Notes: generated by a model from the sequence alone, not told the origin. Positions 1 to 11,686 are shown, numbered from the stretch's first letter. The stretch: DNA of 64,000 nt from Cheiracanthium punctorium (GCA_038373885.1 JAWZYV010013274.1:1674001-1738000), one strand, 5' to 3'. Numbers and translations are program-made.

Positions 1-152
1 CTTTTCAACGATGCCTGATGATAGGTTTCATGCCGTCAAGTCCAGTGTTTCCAAACCTTTTTGCATCTGCGGACCGGCAAAAATATTTCGCAGATGAGTC
101 GGCTAAAAATAGTAACTATTGTATAAACATGCATTTTATATATCGAATCATG

Positions 153-282
153 TAGGGGTGGACGCGCGAGACGAAGAACTGTCTCGTCTCGTCTCGTCTC
201 GTCTCGTCTCGCAGTGGTAAACCTCTGTCTTGTCTTGCAAACACTTTGTCTCGTCTCGCGCGAGACGTCTCGCGAGTCCCGC
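153..282. mobile_element. hAT-type MITE, GCGAGACGAGAC family, diverged copy 1
   Basis: It begins TAGGGGTGGACGCGCGAGAC, close to the terminus of the better copies at 19816 and 42279. The interior holds a (GTCTC)6 pentanucleotide run at 181-211 and further TCTCGTCTCGCG motifs to about 270. The right terminus is degraded (CGCGAGTCCC instead of CGCGTCCATCCCTA), so the end is approximate and no target duplication is visible. The pentamer run looks like slippage expansion of the family's internal motif. Confidence 0.6.
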
Positions 283-299
283 AAAATTAAGGACTGCGA

Positions 300-1257
300 T
301 TTCGTTACCAAATTTTTAGTAACATTGATTCTATTTTATTGAAAATTAATATTAATAATAATTAGTTATGTATACATATTACCATATTAGTATATATATT
401 AGTTACCGTATTAACTCATATGTGCATTTGAAGTGATAAAAATTCAGATTTAATCTGTATATATAATGGGACATGACACCGAAAAAATATTTGTTTTTAT
501 TTATTTCCGGATCTGCGTAAATGTAATATGTGTGGTTGATGGGAGTTTCATTTGCTTTTGAAATTATATAAAGCTTTAAATTTTGTTAGAAATGATGCAG
601 AACTCATGACATGTTGCGCAAATAAATTTTAATCTAATTTAGCTGCCCCAATGTGCGGAAGTGTATGAGATATGGGCTTCATATTTAATCGGGAACCCGG
701 GTTTAACTTGTTGATTCACACCATCAAGAAGAGAACAAAGACTTGTGACCAGGGTTGTTTCGTAACATGGTCACAAGTCACCATCTTTGAATGCTCGACT
801 GAGACCCAGCGTTTTATTACCGAAATCTCTCCAGTTGCATTCATTTACGTTTGCGTAGCTTGGCTTATGGTGAAAGAAGCATTTTTAATAACTGATGAAA
901 CATTTTATTTATAAATATTAATTTAACAGAAAAATATGAAATATCCATATTTAGTTACATATACGTATTCGTCCATTTTGATGAAATGTAACCAATACTA
1001 TAAATAAACAAAAAATCACAATTATTAAGCTTCCAATCTAAGCATAAAATATGAAAGTAAGCATACTTGCATCAACTATTTCAAAAAATGTAATAATTAT
1101 AACCAAACATTATAAATAAGTTTAAATTTTTTTTTCATGAAAAGATGATAGCATACTTGAATAATTTATTCATAATTCTGAATTATGCTTAAATATGAAT
1201 TAAACATTAAAACTCCCTTGCAATTCAAACCTCATTAAGCTATCTAAATATTAACCC
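300..1257. other. AT-rich intronic DNA, nothing recognised
   Basis: Long TA/TTTA-rich sequence with short open frames only. No terminal repeats, splice-bounded exon or known element could be recognised. Confidence 0.6.
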
Positions 1258-1470
1258 CCCCCCCCAAAAAAAAAAAAAAAAAAACTATGAAACCGAATAT
1301 CTATCTTGACATAAGTGATCAGTTGGGGGGGGGGATAATTAAAAGAATAATCTAAAAAAAAAAAAAAAAAAAAAAAACTATGAAACCGAATATCTATCTT
1401 GACATAAGTGATCAGTTGGGGGGGGGGGATAATTAAAAGAATCTAAAAAAAAAAAAAATCTAAGAAGATG
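1250..1470. repeat. Tandem duplication, 93-bp period, with homopolymer joints
   Basis: Two near-identical units start at 1284 and 1377 (ACTATGAAACCGAATATC). Each runs through a G8-G10 tract and TAATTAAAAGAAT, and each is preceded by a long A tract; the first also follows a C run. The units differ mainly in homopolymer length and a small AATA/AAT difference, so the duplication is recent. Confidence 0.85.
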
Positions 1471-1631
1471 ATTGAATTCCGTTGGTTTTTTATTTGCAAG
1501 CAACAATTAGTCTGGACAAATTAATAAATGAATGGTTTCTTTAAAACAAATTATGAAATTATTATATATAATTTTATACATGGAGGTTTTTTCCATAAAA
1601 TTATATAGATGGGCATATAACAATAAATGTA

Positions 1632-1740
1632 CAGTGGAACCTACTACAACCGACAATACACACACACACACACACACACACGTGTGTGTGTGTGTGTGTG
1701 ATTTTACTAGTGTGACTAGCTGATTTTACTAGTGTAATTA
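1632..1740. repeat. Truncated pogo-like end plus palindromic (CA)n(TG)n microsatellite
   Basis: A TA is followed by CAGTGGAACCTACTACAAC at 1632, the same start as the pogo-like MITEs elsewhere in the window. It runs straight into CA repeats (1659-1681) that turn exactly into TG repeats (1682-1700). The 38-bp core is a perfect palindrome with 19-bp arms. GATTTTACTAGTGT then occurs twice, at about 1700 and 1722. Confidence 0.7.
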
Positions 1741-2440
1741 TTTCTTTTAAGGGAATAATCGGGATAAATAATGGTTGTTTCTAGAGTTGCTGTAATTTCT
1801 TCATCGAATTGAAAGCACATATATACAAACTCATGAGATTTCTGCCTAAGAATGTTAAAAGTATATTTGTTTCTTCGATGGATGTTTTCTCAGTATTAGG
1901 TTACGGGTTTTTTCAACTTGCCGCACATCCTCTCTAAAAGAATGAAATAATCGCTTAAAAGGATTTTTTTGTTTCAACATTTAGAATGTTATAAAGAAAA
2001 TTTCTTTTATACGTGTTTTATATTTATTTGTTAAACATAAATGCACATATGACATATACTGAATATGCGCTTTTACAAAGATTGCAAGTTTATTAAAAAG
2101 CAGTGCCATGTGTTCTCCATATTTGTTTTATTTTTGGTTATTAATCAACTTTAAAAATATTTTCAATGTATTTACAAAGTTAGTCAACAAAATATTGAAC
2201 ATTCACAGTAAATATTCTATTCATCGTAAGTATTTGTACAATATTTGCTAGCGCACGCTGAGAAAAATGTTAATTGGCATTATCAATTAACGGTGTATTT
2301 CGAAAAAAAAAACAATGATTTGATCGAAATAATAAATCACGACTGTGATAAATATATAAAAAAATCTAATTATGCGAAGCACTTTAAATATCTTAGAATT
2401 TCTCTTCACACGCTGTTCTATACACCGTAATAAATAATAA
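1741..2440. other. AT-rich intronic DNA, nothing recognised
   Basis: No repeat ends or exon-like structure were seen. Small open frames here have A/T-driven composition. Confidence 0.55.
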
Positions 2441-2444
2441 ATAT

Positions 2445-2640
2445 TTGCCGATAACGAAACTTTCAGAAAAAGTTCTTAAAACCGAAAATTTGGCAGGATG
2501 TGCGACTATTTTACGAAAATGTTTGCTGTGTAGTTCCATGCTGAAAGATTTTTTTTCTGAAATATTCATAAAAGGCAGTTTTCCATTTATTACGGTTTGT
2601 AGTGAAACTTGTAAAGAATCGCCCTGAATTTTTGAGTCTG
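2445..2640 (+). repeat. Dispersed repeat, unclassified ~200-bp family, copy 1
   Basis: The sequence AAACTTTCAGAAAAAGTTCTTAAAAC ... TTTGTAGTGAAACTTGTAAAGA resembles the reverse complement of 28248-28457. The conceptual translations share an FI(T/S)VCS-x-x-CKE pattern near their ends. Shorter related pieces occur at about 57900-57945 and 58215-58260. No terminal repeats or poly-A tail define the family, and shared peptide similarity may only reflect DNA homology. Confidence 0.5.
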
Positions 2641-4096
2641 GCTCAATCAGTTTATTTTAATGTGTGTACCAAGACCGTGAGAGATTCTGGTTCTTCGAAC
2701 AACACCCTTAATTGAAAATATTTACCATTTTCTTCAAAATTTGCCTTATTTATTCATGTCATGTTGGAATTTTGTGAACTATATTCGCGGTATTGCTCAA
2801 AATATATCAAATTAGTAAATATCTGATGATTCGTGGAATTTTGCTACTTTATATTACTAAAAAGGCTTGTTACTTTTATTGAAACAGAAAAAAAATATCT
2901 AAATTTAATTTAGTAATTAAAAAGAAAGAAAAGCGGAGTGAGGGGAGAAAAAGATCTATTCCGTAGTATTACTTTTACTATAACAAAAAGGAATAAAAAA
3001 CTACAAATAGCAGAGCCATTTCACTTGTTTAAAACTGAGCTAGCGTTTCGTCACAGGCAGTTACGGTCGAGAGCAAAACAAGAAAATAATAGTCTGCTCG
3101 TTCGCTCACTGTTATTTATTTTCTGTGGCAAGATTCCTAGATCTTGTCAGGGTTCTGATAGACCTGCATTCCAGTTTGTGTGTTTATGTTGTACTGTGTC
3201 ACGCTGCTTTGAGCTGATAAAATAAGGTGTTATTGCTGTATCATAGACCATTTTCTTTTTTTTCCCAAAACGTTTTATTGTAGAAAAAGTGCCATCACTT
3301 TATTGTGTGCTGGTACTTTGGAATAATAGGTTATTTTTTTTTTTTTGCGTTTTGCTGGAAATCATTTGTTATTGAGTAGGAAAACGTTTTATAACCGAAG
3401 CGTATCGTTGGAATGTTTCTTTCTTTTTTTTCAACAAATGTTGTTTTGTCTTTAAATAAATGTTTCTTTTTATTGAGCTACTGTTAAACTTGTCTGCCGT
3501 GATCAATTGTAAATTGTGTGTGTGGTGGGGTGGTAGTTAAATTTCAAATATTTATTTGGTATATGTTGTGTGTGTGTGTATAGTTACATGGAAAATAATT
3601 TTTGTGTGTGCAGAGTTTAGTTTTACGCTAACTTAAATCATAATTTTTCGTATCTAGTTGTATTCTGTAGTACTATTGTAGTTCTATTGTCATATTAAAT
3701 GTCTCGAATAATAATAATCATGCACGTACGTATATTAAGGTGTTTAAAAATTAAAAAAAAACAATTTTTAAATATTTTGACTCGCTCATCGAAAGTTTCT
3801 TTTGGTGTATTTAATGACTCGCGTAAAACTTAAGGGACCTCTAAATATTTTTTCGGAAGTTACTCAAAATGTTACAAAAATGGCCTTCATTCATTAATAT
3901 TTTATGATTATTTACAAAATTATTAGTTTATAAATATATTTTTTATCTAAAATGTTATGTGCGTTTTTGCCTTTTCTTAAAAAAAAAAAATAATAACTTT
4001 ATTAGTAATTTTTAGAGTGGAAATTATTAGTAATTATTAAGGAAACGAAAAATCTACTTTAATTCAAACCCTGAAATGCAATGCAAAAAGAATTAG
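2641..4096. other. AT-rich intronic DNA with GT-rich patch
   Basis: It contains a loose (GT)n patch near 3515-3590 and T/A homopolymers. The open frame at 2938-3225 is not recognisable and lacks splice context. Confidence 0.5.
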
Positions 4097-4100
4097 TAAT

Positions 4101-4270
4101 ACCGTGTTTACTCGTGTAATAGTCGCACTCTTCTTCTTTTTTTCCCCAATTTCTCATGGTGAAAGTCTAGGTGCGACTATTATGCCGGGAAAATCTACAT
4201 AATATTCTAGCTCTAAAGCTATTTTTTCTGCTTCAAAACGAGGGTGCGACTATTACGCGAGTAAACTCCA
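4101..4270. mobile_element. Small TIR element, GTTTACTCG(T/C)GTAATAGTCGCAC family
   Basis: The left end has GTTTACTCGTGTAATAGTCG and the right end is its reverse complement with one difference (ACTATTACGCGAGTAAAC), giving inverted repeats of about 22-25 bp roughly 170 bp apart. A third copy of GTGCGACTATTA lies inside at about 4171. The outermost bases diverge and the target duplication is unclear, so I do not assign a superfamily. Confidence 0.7.
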
Positions 4271-4686
4271 CAAATCTTACCAAAGCATTACATGCTGCTA
4301 GCAATGACATTTTTAGGCATTTTGTGATGTTGTGTGTATGATTTCGACGAAAATAGATTGAATTTAAATATAATGCTTCCGGGTCCACTCAGTGGTTTAG
4401 CATGCATCAAATAAATCTGAAATTAACACTTTAAACATGTGGTGTCTACAGGTTAGCTCAAAAAAAATTATTTTTTTTTTTTCCCTTCCCAAGAAAAACA
4501 CGCGTACCGTTTTGAACTTCGAGAATTTTGCGTAAGAGCACTACCAATAACTTGACATTCGCATTTCTCCTGCTATAGAAGAACCACATTAGCTGCAGCT
4601 TCCCCTGTACCATACCCTGTAGTAGAAACTTCTTGAATTCATTATTATCTTTCGGAGAGGAAACTAAAAACGGCCTACCTTTCTAC

Positions 4687-4721
<35 letters not shown>

Positions 4722-5277
4722 TTCATTTGACATAAATATATTCTTTTTACTGAACAATGTTAATTTTAAGGGGATAAAGTTACGCTCGGTACTTGAAAAA
4801 GAATTTTTTTTTAATAATTTTGAGACAACAATAGATTCTCTTATTCCACATTTACGAGATAAACTGGAAAAAAATCCATGCAATTTGTTTTAATATTTTC
4901 AAAATAAAAGAATAACTCTTCAAAAAGTTAAATACTATTAATATACTAATATGAAATTCTGGAATAACTAGGCTCTTGATAAAAGAGAATGTGATTAACG
5001 ACATCAACTTACATAAATAATGAATGTGCTTGGAAAATGCGGCACACAAAACAGTAAATACAAAATTCAAATTTGGTGAGGGTATACAGCAGTCGCTTTC
5101 TCAAAAACACTGCGTTTCAGTATTGAGAAAGCGATTTAAACGAGGTATCGATTTTGTGTTGTGTCCTGGTCCAAAAAACGCTGTGTTCAGTGATTTATTC
5201 ATCCACCATAACATACAATTTCCATAGAAACAGCTAGAAAAGAATTACAAAATTACACACTAAAAAAACGAGAAAAG
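4271..5277. other. AT-rich intronic DNA with poly-A tract
   Basis: It contains an A run of about 29 at 4691-4719 and otherwise unique sequence. No element ends were seen. Confidence 0.5.
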
Positions 5278-5530
5278 ATATGTAAATCTTATAAATAAAA
5301 ATGAAATTCTGTTTGTTTGTTTGTTTGTTTGTTTATTTGTTTGTTTGTTTGTTTGTTTGTTTGTGGATTTGAGTTGTATACAAATCCACAAAAATGGACA
5401 TATCAGCCTGAAATTTTGCACAGATATGTAAAATAATATAGAATAAATCATAGTCCACTTTAAAACTTTGAAAGTCCACCCGTTCCCGGAATTTAAGAGA
5501 TTTTTTATGTTCTCCACGCAAAAAGCTTTC
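5278..5530 (+). mobile_element. Helitron-like 5' region with (GTTT)n tract
   Basis: TATAAATAAAAATGAAATTCTG is followed by GTTTGTTT repeats (5308-5364) and then a block containing GAAATTTTGCACAGATATGTAAAATAATATAGAA. The same block in reverse complement occurs at 49800-49932, so the two are homologous pieces of one family. The ATAAAAATGAA(A/T)GTTTGTTTG layout is common near the 5' ends of arthropod non-autonomous Helitron-type repeats. A TC-5' end was not confirmed, so the class is inference. Confidence 0.5.
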
Positions 5531-6335
5531 CGTAATTGTAACCCCTGTAGTGAAAAAAGTGTGAAATAAGGATCGTGGTTGCCATGTCTGGCGATTTTGC
5601 CGAATAAGATGTTTTAAATTCTCAAAGTAAAAATAAAAGAATAATAATGATTTTTTTTTTGTTAGTTTATATTCGTAAGGTTATTTTTTTTTTAAATTAT
5701 AATATCGTGTGCATGGGAAATCGGAGCAGGAATGAAATGTTTTATACGCAAAACAATAAGAATTGAAGATTTCCGAGGCTAATAGGTAATTTTTTTTAGT
5801 TTGGCGAAAAAATAAAATGGCTCAAATGCCGATTTTGAGAAAGTGAGTTCTAGCGATTTGCACAGATTTCGGCTTGGCGCAATTTATTGAGAGCTTAAGG
5901 AAATAGATTTTTGAAAACAAGTGTAAAGGTTTTATTAGAATACAGCGTTAAATTTTAATGATCCGTGAAGAAATAATGCAGTTGTTAAGGGATTTCAAGC
6001 GATCTATCTCCAGAATTCTCGCCAAATGAGTACATTGATTTAAGTTGGGGGAATTCCGCCAAATTTCAGAAAATTGAAATCTTCTCATTTACTACATCGG
6101 AGTAACGATGAATAAAACACGTTATAGTTGATAATTTTAAAAATTTCGGCTGTATTAAGGGATTCCACTTTTGAAATAAAGGCTTGCTTTACTTTTTCGC
6201 GGTCGAACCATTTCCCATATTGATTGCTGCTAAGTCAATGCTTCGAATGATTTCCTGAAAAAACGCTTGCACAATGGCGTATGTTGGCACTTTGGCGAGG
6301 CTTAGATTTGAAACTGGATTTTATTTGAGACTGGG
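5531..6335. other. Intronic DNA, nothing recognised
   Basis: Unique AT-rich sequence. It may be the interior of a longer Helitron-like unit ending at 7404, but no internal evidence supports that. Confidence 0.45.
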
Positions 6336-6339
6336 ATAT

Positions 6340-7404
6340 ATAATGACACTGGTTATAGATAAAAATGAATGTTGGTATGTGTGTATGAGGTTGAAAAACT
6401 CTAGCACCGTTGCACCATGAAATTTGGTTCACCTAAGTCTTTTATCATTGAGAAGCTTTTTATGCTATCCGTTTTCCTCTAACTTGCCACTAGGTGGCGC
6501 AGCAGAACGTCGAATTCTATTCCGTTTAGCCGTTTACTATGCGAATATCGTCCAACCGATTTCGATGAAATTTGGTACACGCGGATATTAGAACACGGAG
6601 AATATTTTTCAGTATCCATTTTGCTGTAACTTGCCGCTAAATGGCGCTGCAACGCATCAACTTCTATACCGTTCGACCGACCGGCATAAAATTTCTTATA
6701 CTTACACATTTCAGCACGAAGAATATATTCTAACTGTGTTCCTTTTGATGTTACTCACCACTAGATGTCACTGCAATGCATTATTATTTTAACTCGCCAC
6801 TAGATGACGCTGCAGCAGGCCAAATTCTTGACCATTCAAACGGTCGCTATGAAAATCAGTATACATAGCTATTTGAACAATGAGAATATTTTGGCGTTAT
6901 CCATTTTGCTATAACTCGCCACTTGACGGCACTGTAGCAAATCATTACTTTAATTAACCACTAGATCGCGCTGCAGTGCATCACTTCTTGACTGTGCAAC
7001 TGATCGCTATGAAAATAGGCATACATAGATATTTGAACACGGGGAAGAGTTTGGCGCTATCCATTTTCCTATATAATTTGCCACTAGATGTCGCGTCAAC
7101 ATATGAACTTCACAGGGCTGTCCAGCCGATCGTCCTGAAATTTCGTATTCATCGATATCTGAATGCGAAGAATATTTCCGCCGTATCCGTTTTGCTAAAA
7201 CTCGCCACTAGATTGCGCTACGCCGCATGACCTTCTTCACCGTACAAACGATTGCCTTGAAATTCGGTATGCATGGTTATTGAACACAATATAAAGCGAT
7301 ATCCATTTTGCTATATCTCTTTATTACAATAAATAGTAATCACCACAAATCGTAATATCAAAAAGTCCATTCATTCCCGTGCGAAGAACGGGTACTTCAG
7401 CTAG
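6340..7404 (+). mobile_element. Putative non-autonomous Helitron with internal tandem array
   Basis: TATAGATAAAAATGAATGTTGG at about 6354 resembles the 5' region at 5288. The 3' end reads CCCGTGCGAAGAACGGG (hairpin stem CCCGT/ACGGG) followed by TACTTCAGCTAG and then T, matching the Helitron rule of a short 3' hairpin a few bases before CTRR at an A|T target. Between them is a degenerate array carrying CGCCACTAGATG(G)CGCTGCAG-type boxes. Rolling-circle elements often carry such internal tandem repeats. The exact 5' TC start is not resolved and no Rep/helicase coding is present. Confidence 0.6.
6475..7225 (+). repeat. Degenerate tandem array with CCACTAGATGNCGCTGCA boxes
   Basis: Boxes of the form GCCACTAGATG-CGCTGC recur at about 6485, 6634, 6758, 6796, 6919, 6958, 7079 and 7202. 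Between boxes lie repeated phrases such as CGCTATGAAAAT, TATTTGAACA and ATCCATTTTGCTATAACTCGCC. Spacing is about 120-150 bp with half-length units. The array sits inside the putative Helitron. Confidence 0.75.
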
Positions 7405-7688
7405 TTAATTATAAATCAATACAATAACTAAACGGTGCTTTCACAACCATTAGAATTTGTTTGGGATGACATGACTTTTTAAAGTTTTGCAGGTGAATTC
7501 CAATCGTTGATTGGAAGGTATGTGCATAACTCAACACAATGAGTTCGAACGTAAAAGCCAGAGAATAAAGAGAAACTGTCTCTAAATAAATTAATGACAA
7601 TTAATTTATTTATTCCGATTTTTAGATTAAATAAAACCTCTGTTTTAGTAATGCACATCTTATAATTCTAGAACTTAGGGTTAAACAC
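7405..7688. other. Intronic DNA, nothing recognised
   Basis: Unique sequence between the Helitron-like 3' end and the target duplication of the next hAT MITE. Confidence 0.5.
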
Positions 7689-8012
7689 TAGAGATGAGAC
7701 GGGCTCAGCCCGAGCCCGGGCCCGACTCGGGCTCTGTAATTTACGATTGCGTTCGGGCTCGGGCTCGTGAAAAATTTCTCCTTTGTTGAACATACTCCTT
7801 GAAACAGATTTTAAAAAGTGATTCATGGGATAAATAGACGTACTTATTTTTAAAAATAGCGGCACGATGGACTAGAAGGTGTGTGAAGTAGTTAAATTTA
7901 TTTGTCTTTAGCTGAAATTTCGGGCTCCAAATTTAATAATATTGCTCGGGCTCGGGCTCCAAATTTAATAATATTGCTCGGGCTTCAAAATATGAGCCCG
8001 AACTCATCTCTA
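7689..8012 (-). mobile_element. hAT-type MITE, GGGCTC-iteration family, copy 1
   Basis: The 324-bp element has termini TAGAGATGAG... and ...CTCATCTCTA and a perfect 8-bp target duplication TTAAACAC (7681-7688 and 8013-8020). An 8-bp duplication with a TAGRG terminus is the hAT signature. Subterminal DNA is built from iterated GAGCCCGAGCCCGGGC motifs, likely transposase-binding clusters by analogy with other hAT elements. It is closely related to 17735-18108, which lies in the opposite orientation. The open frame on the minus strand has no recognised domain. Confidence 0.9.
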
Positions 8013-8020
8013 TTAAACAC

Positions 8021-10400
8021 CATCAAAATATATTTCTTTTAGTTTAAAAAGTGCTATTATACATTCTTGGAAATGGGGGGGGGGGGGCTTCGTAACTCTA
8101 CCAAATTTATAAAAGTTTCAGACTCTTTTCAGCGCAACACACTTAACAAAGCATTGCAAAAATACTTAATTTTTTTCGGAGTATTTCGTAACTGTGAAAG
8201 CTTAGTTATTCTAATTTTTCCAACATTTCTAATTTTTTTGTTTGCTCATTTTTATTTAATTATTCATAAGTTAAAAACAACCGTCGTTTGCAATAAATGA
8301 AAATTGTTCCTCTGTTCGGTTGTAGAATAATCGCAAGTACGATGAACGAAAATATTTTTCCTTGTAATTGTACTTTTTATTACTTTTTAGTCGACACAGT
8401 TTATTTTACGATTAGTCTTAAATGGACCACTCACTGAGTTTTCTGGTCCATATTCTTGTGCTCTGGTTCCTTATAGGCACCATTTAATTCAACAAACATG
8501 TGATTTTAGGGAGGAAAAAAAAAACTACATCGCTTATGATTCTGTTTACATTAGGTTTTACTTTATCTACAAATACGGTAAATTTTCATTAAACAGATAG
8601 ATCAAAATTAAATTTATTTTATTCTATTATTCTATTGTTTTTATAATTAGATTTCATTTTTGCAGCCGGTTAACTTTGAAATGTGTTGTGTTCTTGTTGA
8701 TAATTAAAATCAAATGCGGTCTTAGTTTTGAAGGAATGGTTAAAAAAAAAAAAAAAAAAAAATAAAAAATTGTAATATATATTTCTATTCCTGCACTGAG
8801 TACTATTACGAATCGCAACATTTTCATTTTAAGGACGGAAAATGCAGTTTTGACATTTAATGTGTGCCCCATCCCTCAAATGAGCAACAACCCCCCCCCC
8901 CCCCAAAAAAAAAAAAATTATTTTTATTTATTTATTTTTTTTTATCATCCTCCGGGAAAGTGGATTTTTTCTTTAGTACTGACGAACTTGTTAAGCATAG
9001 CTTTTCCCTTTTAATTCATTTAACATTTTTCTGGAAAATTCGAAATAAATTGCGGAGGTGAGCCGTTTTTCACGACGGTTACTGAATGCCCGCTTCTCTC
9101 AGCCAGCCAGTAAATAATTTTTATGTCGGTTCAGATGTTTTTATAGTATGATGTTAGTTTTCTTTTGTGACTTGTTAACACTGAAGTCATAAATGTCGTC
9201 CTTTTTTTTTCCCCTCTGTATGTATATTCTTTGATTTCCCTCCTTCGCTGGCGGAGTTAAGTGTCGCGTTTCTAGGAAGACGTTTGAGAAGTTAATCTGA
9301 ATTATTACAGGAACTGTCTGTTGCCTAACTAAGTTATAAAGAAAGGTCTCATTTCGAATTATTTATTGCTCGGGACATTCGGAGAACTGGTTTTTAATTA
9401 CTGTGCGTGTATTGTTAAGAAAGTCGTCTAGGCTTGAGAAAACGGTTTTTTCTCCCTATAAACTTTTACGGTATTGCAGCTCTGATAGTAATATTTTTCA
9501 GCCACTCTCAGTATGGATAAATGATGACTACCATAAGTGTCGAATGCCTTATTGACCTATGAACCTGTTGAATCGAATTTTTGTTAAAGATTTCAGTACA
9601 GATAATGAACAGTAGGAAATGCAGAATTCCGTGGATTTTTTTTTTTATAATTTACAGTGTTCCTATCGGGACGTGTTATGAAATAATTAAAATATTAGAT
9701 GGCCCGAGAAGTTCACTGCTTTTGACAGCCCCCATTAACAAAGCAATTAGCAGTCATATTTCATGCTCTTTTTCTTGATTTTAAAAATCAAACAATACAT
9801 TACTGAAGGGATCGAGACACAAACTGGATTTTAAAACTGCAGTTATAAAAAATCGAAGAAAAAAAACTGCAGTTTATAATTTGGGCTTTATACATTTTTC
9901 CGTAAGTTACAACACATCACACAAGTAAAGTAACTGATATAAGTACAAACTTCGTAGAAACTGAACTAATCAGTCATTCGAGAAAAGAAATTTCTATTTA
10001 TTATTAAAATAATTTATTTTAAAGCTTACTCTTTTTAATTTTGATTTTACTAACAAACCAAACTTTCAGACTTTTTCAGATTACGAGATGGAAATAAAGG
10101 GCGAGCAATTTCCTAAGAAAGACATTTATTCGAGATATCCAGGTTGCACTGTACATGAATTGATACGGATTGCCATCACTGCCTGTTTCTTAAGTGATTG
10201 TGATTGATTAATGTTATAGACTTGTACAAAGCCACTTAATCTTGTGGTCTAAACAAAATCAAATATTCAACAATAAAAACTGAGCAGTGCAGTTTTAATG
10301 AAGTATTTTTTGTAAAATCAATTTCTGTGTACAGTGAGCTACTTAGTTCCAAAGTCTACCTGAAGCATCGCAACTTCTCAATTAGAATTCAGTGCGATGT
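8021..10400. other. Intronic DNA with G, A and C homopolymers
   Basis: It contains a G13 run near 8075, A runs near 8742 and 8904 and a C14 run near 8890. The rest is unique AT-rich sequence and no coding segment was recognised. Confidence 0.5.
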
Positions 10401-10760
10401 CTCTAACTTGACATGGCGAATAAACCATTCTTTTCCTCCAAGCTGACTTCTATCCCCAGAATGTATTCCAGCTTTAGATATATATATGAGAGGGATTTCT
10501 CGAACGATAAAAGTACCGCGGGACCTCCCACCGACCTGCACATTTGAAAGAGACACCTAGTCTGCCAGCCCCCGTGGAGAATCGAACACCCCCTCCTAAA
10601 GGAACGCACGCCCCTGGACGCGAAGGAGGAATTTTTCTTTTGGTTTTATTATCTTCTCCGGAATAATTTATTACGGCTCTGCAGGATCTTGATTTAATCT
10701 CTTTATAAGGATTCGGATGCAATTTGTTTCTGCCGGCGCAATGTGATTACGGCAAGTGAA
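10400..10760. promoter_or_regulatory. Candidate intronic regulatory block (repeat-free, balanced composition)
   Basis: Compared with its surroundings this stretch is richer in G+C and free of simple repeats and TE ends, with phrases such as CCGCGGGACCTCCCACCGAC and GCCGGCGCAATGTGATTACGG. Two overlapping minus-strand open frames cover it but show no domain. The call is only that it looks unlike the neighbouring neutral intron. Confidence 0.25.
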
Positions 10761-11686
10761 ATATTTGTTTTTAAAGTTAATTTTGGCGTGTACGTTGTAG
10801 CAAGGCTTTGGTGAGTTCGTTACTGGAAATGGGGTTGATTCATAATTTAGTTATTCGTAACGGAAACGGCGGGATTACATTAGAAAAATACTATGGGGGT
10901 AAATAAAAATGCCTGTGTCGGAATGAAAATATAATATTGTTCGTGGATAGAAATTTTTAAAAATCTTTATGTATTGAAATGTCATTCATTTAACTTTTCG
11001 GTTGGATTTCAAAACATGAATATGCAGTCTAGACCTTTTAATAAGATTTAATTGTATTCGTAGCATTGAGTTTTCTTCTAAAGCATCGGATATAGGTTAG
11101 GCTCGATCTCATGCCTGCCTTCATTTCATTAATATGGCAATTTCAGAAAATAAAATGCTTTGTATTTTGAAAAAGAACATTATTATATACACACCCGCAC
11201 ACACATACTTATTAGTTGTCTTCGTCAACCGGTTGGCTTGTCATGTCCTCTTAATGAATCTCATTCTGGGTGAATCTGTTGTACTTCTAAAATTTAATAC
11301 TTTCTAATGAATGAAATTCTCGTTAAAATCTTCAATAACTTTGATGGCACCTTCTGTAATCGTCACCAGGGGTCTTTTTTAACTTTATGGAATCGTGAGT
11401 TGTCGGATTTTGCTCATTATTTTCTCCAGAACCAGCGCAGTCGGGCTTTTGCTTAATTTAATGTTGGCGACATCTCTGAAAACCATTTTGATTACATAGA
11501 GCAGGTAACCCTCTTTCTTTGCAATTCCTGCAGCTATGCGTAAATAATGTATTCCTGTATATATTGCATTTAAAAGCAAGACTATTATCGTATGAGTTTT
11601 TAGATAAGACAAGCGAAAAACACTTTTTTGAGCACTACCTCTTATGGGGACGAATTTAAAAAAATCCTAAGAATGGCTTTTAGCAG
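10761..11686. other. Intronic DNA, nothing recognised
   Basis: AT-rich unique sequence. Confidence 0.5.

Noticed and set aside
6479..7230. Possible CRISPR-like array because of regular boxes
   Set aside because: Boxes are degenerate, spacers are themselves repeated, and the host is eukaryotic; it is a tandem array in a transposon.
7668..7865. Arg/Ala/Glu-rich minus-strand peptide in the GGGCTC hAT MITE
   Set aside because: Produced by reading the GAGCCC iterations; no protein family.
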